From: Sphingobium sp. CCH11-B1
GTDB taxonomy: Bacteria > Pseudomonadota > Alphaproteobacteria > Sphingomonadales > Sphingomonadaceae
Direction of reading: 5' to 3'
Length of the DNA stretch: 61,039 nt
NCBI RefSeq assembly: GCF_001556865.1
Contig: NZ_LSJY01000133.1
Location: forward strand, 1-61,039
Below are positions 57,349 to 61,039 of the stretch, one piece after another; position 1 is the stretch's first letter, and each line of letters begins with the position of its first letter. The position numbers and the translations under genes were made by a program. The notes below the pieces were generated by a model. That model worked only from the letters and a program-made list of their open reading frames with translations, had not been told where the DNA came from and ran no database searches.

Positions 57349-58172
57349 ATATATTGGATGGCAAGGTCGCACTGGTGTCCGGCTCTGGACGGGGTATAGG
57401 GAAGGCTATCGCACTGAAACTGGCAAGCGCCGGCGCCCATGTCGTGGTGAACGACCTGGACGAGGATGTGGCAAATGCGACGGCGAGTGAAATCGAAAGC
57501 CTTGGCGTCCGCGCCGTGGTGTGCGTGGGCGACGTGACGGATGCCGATTTCGGCGACAAATTTGTGGGAGCGGCGGTCGCGCATTTCGGCACGATCGACA
57601 TCATCGTGAACAATGCGGGCTATGCTTGGGATTCGGTTCTTCAAAAGACGAGCGACGAGCAGTGGATGGCCATGCTCGATGTTCATCTCAATGCCCCTTT
57701 CCGTATATTGCGCGCCGCGCAACCGGTGATCGCCGCCGCGGCGAAGAAGGAGACCGCCGAACATGGTCGGGCCACACGCCGGACGGTCATCAATATATCG
57801 TCCGTGGCAGGTCTTGGCGGCAATGCCGGTCAGTCGGGCTATGCGGCGGGCAAGGCGGGGATCGTCGGTCTCACCAAGACGGTGATGAAGGAATGGGGGC
57901 GACATAATGTCACCGTCAACGCGGTGGCTTTCGGCGCCATCATGACGCGCATGACCGCGGGCGAGGCGGGCAGCACGACCATCAGCGTCAAGGGTCGGGA
58001 CATCAAGGCCGGCGTCAGCGACGAAATATTGGAAGCCATGGAAAAGGGCATTCCGCTGGGCCGCGCCGGCACGCCGGAAGAAGCCGCCGGCGCCGTCTAC
58101 CTGCTATGCCTGCCCGAAGCCGATTATATCACCGGCGAGGTGATCGTCGCGGGCGGGGGCTGGAAACTCTGA
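57345..58172 (+). CDS. Short-chain dehydrogenase (HSD17B4-type R-3-hydroxyacyl-CoA dehydrogenase candidate)
   Basis: A 275-residue SDR with 'VSGSGRGIG' (11-19), 'VNNAGYAWD' (88-96), Ser152, Tyr166 and Lys170 ('YAAGK'). It starts at a GTG overlapping the stop of the MaoC hydratase gene. This pairing mirrors the fused hydratase-2/dehydrogenase of peroxisomal multifunctional enzyme 2, so oxidation of an R-3-hydroxyacyl-CoA is a reasonable inference. Unlike other SDRs here it lacks the usual 'DGG' ending and ends 'IVAGGGWKL'. Confidence 0.9.
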   Translation: MNILDGKVALVSGSGRGIGKAIALKLASAGAHVVVNDLDEDVANATASEIESLGVRAVVCVGDVTDADFGDKFVGAAVAHFGTIDIIVNNAGYAWDSVLQKTSDEQWMAMLDVHLNAPFRILRAAQPVIAAAAKKETAEHGRATRRTVINISSVAGLGGNAGQSGYAAGKAGIVGLTKTVMKEWGRHNVTVNAVAFGAIMTRMTAGEAGSTTISVKGRDIKAGVSDEILEAMEKGIPLGRAGTPEEAAGAVYLLCLPEADYITGEVIVAGGGWKL

Positions 58173-58181
58173 CGATATGAT

Positions 58182-58203
58182 GGGCGGGCCTTGGCGCCCG
58201 CCC
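58182..58203. terminator. Terminator-like hairpin between convergent genes
   Basis: Arms GGGCGGGC (58182-58189) and GCCCGCCC (58196-58203) form a perfect 8-bp stem around CTTGGC, between the ends of the SDR (58172) and SnoaL (58208) genes. No U-tract follows. Confidence 0.6.
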
Positions 58204-58207
58204 TCGG

Positions 58208-58714
58208 TCAGGCGGGCCAGCCAGGCGTGCGACCCTGCATGGCCAGAAAGATGGAACGCATGGGATCGGGTACGGATCCGGCGCCGATGCCAGTGCCGAA
58301 ATTGATCCCCCGCCGCTCATATATCCGCCATCCCTCGGCCGTGCGCCGCAGCCTGTCCTCATAGCCGCCCACGGCGAGAAGGTCGGTGGGGCGCAGCGGA
58401 TCGGCATCGGGGATATCGAACCACTGCCATGCCATGACGCGGCTGGCTGCGCGCGCTTCGTCGCCGTTCACCTCTATCACCACATTGGTGATGTTATGCG
58501 AACAGCCCATTAGAGCGCCCTGATAACCCATGCACTGGGCATGGATGGCCTCCCGCCCCACGGAACGCGCGCTGCCAAAGTCGATCGATCCATCCTCCGT
58601 GAACACTTCCTCCGCAATGCGGTGAAACTGCATCGAATCTACCAGATGGGCGTAACGATAGAGGCATTCCTCGATCGCGAGGCGGTCCGCCAGCATGGCG
58701 AGGTCGATCATCAT
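58208..58714 (-). CDS. SnoaL-like NTF2-fold protein
   Basis: A 168-residue SnoaL_4-type protein: 'DRLAIEECLYRYAHLVDSMQFHRIAEEVFTEDGSIDFG' (10-47) and 'VGGYEDRLRRTAEGWRIYERRGINFGTG' near the C-terminus. It shares the 'Y..A..VD...F..I...F..D' helix pattern with 34900 and 37897. Possible roles are dehydration or isomerisation of a cyclic intermediate. It is the last gene of a leftward set with an SDR and an MDR reductase. Confidence 0.84.
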   Translation of the reverse strand: MMIDLAMLADRLAIEECLYRYAHLVDSMQFHRIAEEVFTEDGSIDFGSARSVGREAIHAQCMGYQGALMGCSHNITNVVIEVNGDEARAASRVMAWQWFDIPDADPLRPTDLLAVGGYEDRLRRTAEGWRIYERRGINFGTGIGAGSVPDPMRSIFLAMQGRTPGWPA

Positions 58715-58758
58715 GGCGAATATCTTTCTTTACCGGCCGCGAGGGTGGGGGGCTTATT

Positions 58759-59535
58759 TCAGCCGCAGCCAACGACCCCGCCGTCAACCGGAATCTGTGC
58801 GCCGGTGACATAAGCGCCCGCGCGCGAACACAGGAAAATGACGATGCCTGCAATATCGTCCGGCGAACCTAGACGTTGGAGCGGAATATGCGCCAGCAGG
58901 GCAGGATCGACCTGATCCTCATCCCGCATATGCGCCGTCATTTTGGTTGGGAAGAAGCCGGGAATGACCGCATTGACGGTGATGTTACGCGCCGCCAAAT
59001 CGCCGGCCAGATCGCGCGTCATCATATGGACTGCAGCCTTGCTCGCGGCATAGCTGTACGCGCTGAGCCGCTCTGTCTTCATCCCCGCGACCGAACCGAT
59101 GTTGATCACCCGCGCCGGATCGCCAGCCTTTCCGGACGCGCTGAGTTCGGGGAGGAGTTCCCGGACCATGGTGAACGGCGTCTGGACGTTCACGGCCATC
59201 ACGCCCGGCCAAGCCTTGTCGGGGAAGCTGTCGATCGGCCCGCCCCAGGTCTTACCCGCGTTGTTGACCAATATATGGCATTCTCCGACCGCTTCGCGAT
59301 AACGGGCGACGAGGTCGACCGCCGCCTCGGGCGTCGACAGGTCAGCGGGGAGGGGGATGCACGATCCCAGCGTGGCCATCTCCCGGGCGGCATCTTCGCA
59401 GATGTCGGCCTTGCGGGATGTGATCGCGACTGTCGCGCCAGCCCGCAGCAGACCTTCGGCGATCATGCGGCCCAGACCTTGCGCGCCGCCGGTGACCAGC
59501 GCCTTCTTGCCGGTCAGGCTGAACAGATCGCTCAC
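58759..59535 (-). CDS. Classical short-chain dehydrogenase/reductase
   Basis: A 258-residue SDR with 'VTGGAQGLG' (14-22), 'VNNAG' (90-94), Ser148 ('INIGSV'), Tyr162 and Lys166 ('YAASK') and 'GAYVTGAQIPVDGG'. It is a paralog of the SDR at 45015, with the same length and several identical motifs. Its ATG overlaps the stop of the MDR gene (ATGA). It probably oxidises a hydroxyl produced by the MDR partner or its substrate. Confidence 0.9.
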   Translation of the reverse strand: MSDLFSLTGKKALVTGGAQGLGRMIAEGLLRAGATVAITSRKADICEDAAREMATLGSCIPLPADLSTPEAAVDLVARYREAVGECHILVNNAGKTWGGPIDSFPDKAWPGVMAVNVQTPFTMVRELLPELSASGKAGDPARVINIGSVAGMKTERLSAYSYAASKAAVHMMTRDLAGDLAARNITVNAVIPGFFPTKMTAHMRDEDQVDPALLAHIPLQRLGSPDDIAGIVIFLCSRAGAYVTGAQIPVDGGVVGCG

Positions 59536-60533
59536 ATCGTCACCACGACTTTGCCGAACTTGTGCTGGTCGCGCAGATGCAGAAGCGCCTCTTTGGCCTG
59601 GGCAAGCGGATAGGTCGCCTCGATCACCGGCTTGATTGCATGTTGCTCGGCAAAAGCGAGCATTTCCTTGAAGTCCTGCGGATCGCCGACCTGGCTGCCG
59701 ACGATGCTGGCGCTCTTGAGGAAGATGTCGGTGGCGTTGAACTTGATCTCGTTGCCGGCGGTAGACCCGTAGATGACGATCCGCGCGCCCGGATTGATGG
59801 CGCGGACATAATTGGCGAAGCTGGGCGATGGCGCGCCGTCCAGCACCACGTCGATGCCGCCGGTAAGTTTGCCGACCTGCTTGCGCCAGTCGGGATCGGT
59901 GTACAGCAGACCGCCCTTGGCCCCCATTGCCACGGCACGATCGATCACGTCCTGGTTTTCACCGGTGACATAGACATTGGCGCCCTTGGCCACGGCAAAG
60001 GCCAGGCCGAACGTGGCCACGCCGCCGCCTACGCCGCTGATGAGCAGCGTCTCTCCCGCTTCCAGCCGTCCCTTGAACATAAGCGCGCGCCACGAGGTCA
60101 GCGCCGTCAGCGGCATGGCCCCGGCTTCCTCGAAACTCATGAAGGCCGGCTTGGGCGCCAGATTGTCGACCGGCACGCAGATATATTCGGCGATCGTGCC
60201 GGCGAAGGGCATACCGAGCAGGCCGAAATCGGCGGCTGGCGCGTGGCGGTTCGACCCCCAGTTGCGTGCAGGATAGAGCACAACCTCATCGCCCTCGCGG
60301 ACGCAGGTGACGCCCTCGCCGATCATGTCGACGACGCCCGCACCATCACAGCCCAGCGTGATCGGCACCGTCATGCCGGGATATTGCCCGTGGGTGATGA
60401 ACAGTTCACGATGGTTTATGGATGCGGCCCGCAGCGCAACACGCACCTCTCCCGGACCGGGCACTGGCGTGTCGACTTCCGCCACCACGACGGATTCAGG
60501 GCCGTCGATCCGTTCGAGATAAAGGGCCTTCAT
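59532..60533 (-). CDS. Zinc-binding alcohol dehydrogenase family (MDR) oxidoreductase
   Basis: A 333-residue MDR protein: GroES-like part 'MKALYLERIDGPESVVVAEVDTPVPGPGEVRVALRAASINHRELFITHGQYPG' (1-53), 'LGCDGAGVVDMIGEGVTCVREGDEVVLYPARNWG' and Rossmann site 'LLISGVGGGVATFGLAFAVAKGANVYVTG'. The usual catalytic Cys of zinc ADHs is replaced in 'SINHRELF', so it is likely a zinc-free quinone/enoyl reductase. AGGAAAGG before ATG 60533 selects this start over a TTG at 60539. Its promoter region is shared with the LAL regulator and holds the perfect dyad. Confidence 0.88.
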   Translation of the reverse strand: MKALYLERIDGPESVVVAEVDTPVPGPGEVRVALRAASINHRELFITHGQYPGMTVPITLGCDGAGVVDMIGEGVTCVREGDEVVLYPARNWGSNRHAPAADFGLLGMPFAGTIAEYICVPVDNLAPKPAFMSFEEAGAMPLTALTSWRALMFKGRLEAGETLLISGVGGGVATFGLAFAVAKGANVYVTGENQDVIDRAVAMGAKGGLLYTDPDWRKQVGKLTGGIDVVLDGAPSPSFANYVRAINPGARIVIYGSTAGNEIKFNATDIFLKSASIVGSQVGDPQDFKEMLAFAEQHAIKPVIEATYPLAQAKEALLHLRDQHKFGKVVVTM

Positions 60534-60646
60534 GGTCAACCTTTCCTAATATCCTGCTCGCGCCGCGGTCTGTATGGCAACGCTGGCTGCATAACGACCT
60601 CGGCTTCCTAGGTGGAAAGCTGGACATTTTTCCATCTCATTGGGAA

Positions 60647-60662
60647 CCTATCTGCCGATAGG
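60647..60662. promoter_or_regulatory. Putative operator, perfect dyad copy D (CCTATC-TGCC-GATAGG)
   Basis: The only copy with two exact 6-base arms. It lies in the 215-base gap between the divergent MDR gene (start 60533) and the LAL regulator gene (start 60749), 86 bases before the latter. On the minus strand it continues GATAGGTTCCC, like copy C. Its location next to a LuxR-family gene suggests autoregulation. Confidence 0.65.
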
Positions 60663-60748
60663 AAAAAGGGATTGCGTTATAGATTCATCGCGCAGAATAT
60701 ATTTCGCATAACAAACGAATCGCGACAACCGCGCTAGGAGAGAAGAGC

Positions 60749-61039
60749 ATGACCGTTGTGCCCACAGCTATCTTGCCGCCGCGTTCGACTCATATGCCGA
60801 TCCGGCGTGCTGCATTGGTGGCGCTGACGGAAAGAGTGGCGCAGTCGCGCATGACCGTGGTGTCTGCGCCGGCTGGGAGCGGAAAAACCACCGCAATGCT
60901 GTTCTGGGCGGATGAACTCAGGGCGCAGGGGCGCCCCGTTTTGTGGCTCGCGGCAAGGGCAGGCATAGAAAGTAAGCGGTCCTTTCTCCAAGCGCTCAAG
61001 GCCGCAGGTATTGCCGCGGGTATGCCGTGGGATGCACTG
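60749..61039 (+). CDS. MalT-like large ATP-binding LuxR (LAL) regulator, N-terminal fragment cut by window edge
   Basis: The first 97 codons of a gene that runs off the window. The N-terminus 'ILPPRSTHMPIRRAALVALTERVAQSRMTVVSAPAGSGKTT' has the Walker A P-loop APAGSGKTT (40-48) and the spacing after the start typical of MalT/AlkS-type LAL regulators, which continue with a tetratricopeptide-like region and end in a LuxR-type helix-turn-helix (not visible here). 'VLWLAARAGIESKRSFLQALKAAG' also fits the family. AGGAGAG lies upstream of ATG 60749. It is the prime candidate activator for the pathway: its upstream gap contains the only perfect copy of the recurrent dyad. Confidence 0.85.
   Translation, partial: MTVVPTAILPPRSTHMPIRRAALVALTERVAQSRMTVVSAPAGSGKTTAMLFWADELRAQGRPVLWLAARAGIESKRSFLQALKAAGIAAGMPWDAL

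Noticed and set aside
60663..60748. GTTAT (60674) and ATAAC (60707) as an inverted-repeat operator
   Set aside because: The arms are five bases with a very long spacer in AT-rich sequence, and are likely chance.

Overview
The window is 61 kb of GC-rich DNA packed with genes and looks like the chromosome or a megaplasmid of an alphaproteobacterium, most likely a sphingomonad (Sphingobium, Novosphingobium or Sphingopyxis type). That placement is inferred from base composition and from the typical mix of Rieske oxygenases, SnoaL-like proteins, short-chain dehydrogenases (SDRs), APH-type phosphotransferases and CoA enzymes; no rRNA or other phylogenetic marker is present. I see no tRNA, insertion sequence, CRISPR array or replication origin. 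No gene-free stretch exceeds 300 bases; the longest gaps (17114-17335 and 60534-60748) hold putative operators.

Almost every gene fits one theme: oxidative breakdown of a hydrophobic, probably polycyclic (steroid-, terpenoid- or biaryl-like) compound through CoA thioesters. I count 11 SDRs, 7 small NTF2/SnoaL-fold proteins, 4 APH-type phosphotransferases, 5 acyl-CoA-dehydrogenase-fold flavoproteins (two of them HsaA-like monooxygenase candidates), 2 Rieske oxygenase alpha subunits (one with its beta subunit), a P450, a [3Fe-4S] ferredoxin, a ferredoxin reductase, a type I extradiol dioxygenase, an FAH-family hydrolase/isomerase, an epoxide hydrolase, three alpha/beta hydrolases, an old-yellow-enzyme reductase, a PQQ dehydrogenase and three MDR reductases. 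The substrate cannot be read from sequence.

Layout. 0-8.6 kb: SnoaL proteins, a NorE/NorF-like cytochrome oxidase accessory trio without a catalytic subunit, a phosphotransferase, SDRs, a GST and a VOC protein. 8.6-17.1 kb: three more phosphotransferases, a Rieske oxygenase, an epoxide hydrolase, a phytoene-desaturase-like FAD enzyme and an SDR. 17.3-25.6 kb: an HsaA-like flavoprotein, TetR and GntR regulators, an acyl-CoA dehydrogenase, a P450, a nitroreductase, a gamma-carbonic-anhydrase-like protein and an MDR enzyme. 25.7-33.1 kb: a two-component Rieske oxygenase operon with reductase, SDR, TetR regulator and HsaA-like enzyme, divergent from a ferredoxin and an OYE gene. 33.2-40.2 kb: SDR, MDR, SnoaL, PQQ dehydrogenase and hydrolase genes. 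40.2-49.2 kb: a long leftward series with MaoC pair, acyl-CoA dehydrogenase, FMN reductase, SDRs, hydrolases, extradiol dioxygenase and FAH enzyme, and a GntR regulator. 49.2-60.5 kb: acyl-CoA ligase, thiolase, FadJ/FadB-like protein, acyl-CoA dehydrogenase, MaoC hydratase, SDRs and MDR. 60.7 kb to the edge: the start of a MalT-like (LAL) LuxR-family regulator.

The most interesting signal is regulatory. A 16-base imperfect dyad, CCTATC-N4-GATAGG, recurs in about a dozen places, mostly in the gaps before operons, and its only perfect copy lies just upstream of the LAL regulator. With the flanking bases the core reads like a LuxR-type box (ACCTATC...GATAGGT). I propose that it unites the scattered operons into one regulon run by that regulator. 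Further operator candidates are a 12-bp palindrome present at two loci (next to the GntR gene and at 38.4 kb), a 26-bp inverted repeat before the HsaA/TetR operon, and a promoter/operator element shared by the 31.6 kb and 48.4 kb divergent regions. All motif searching was by eye.
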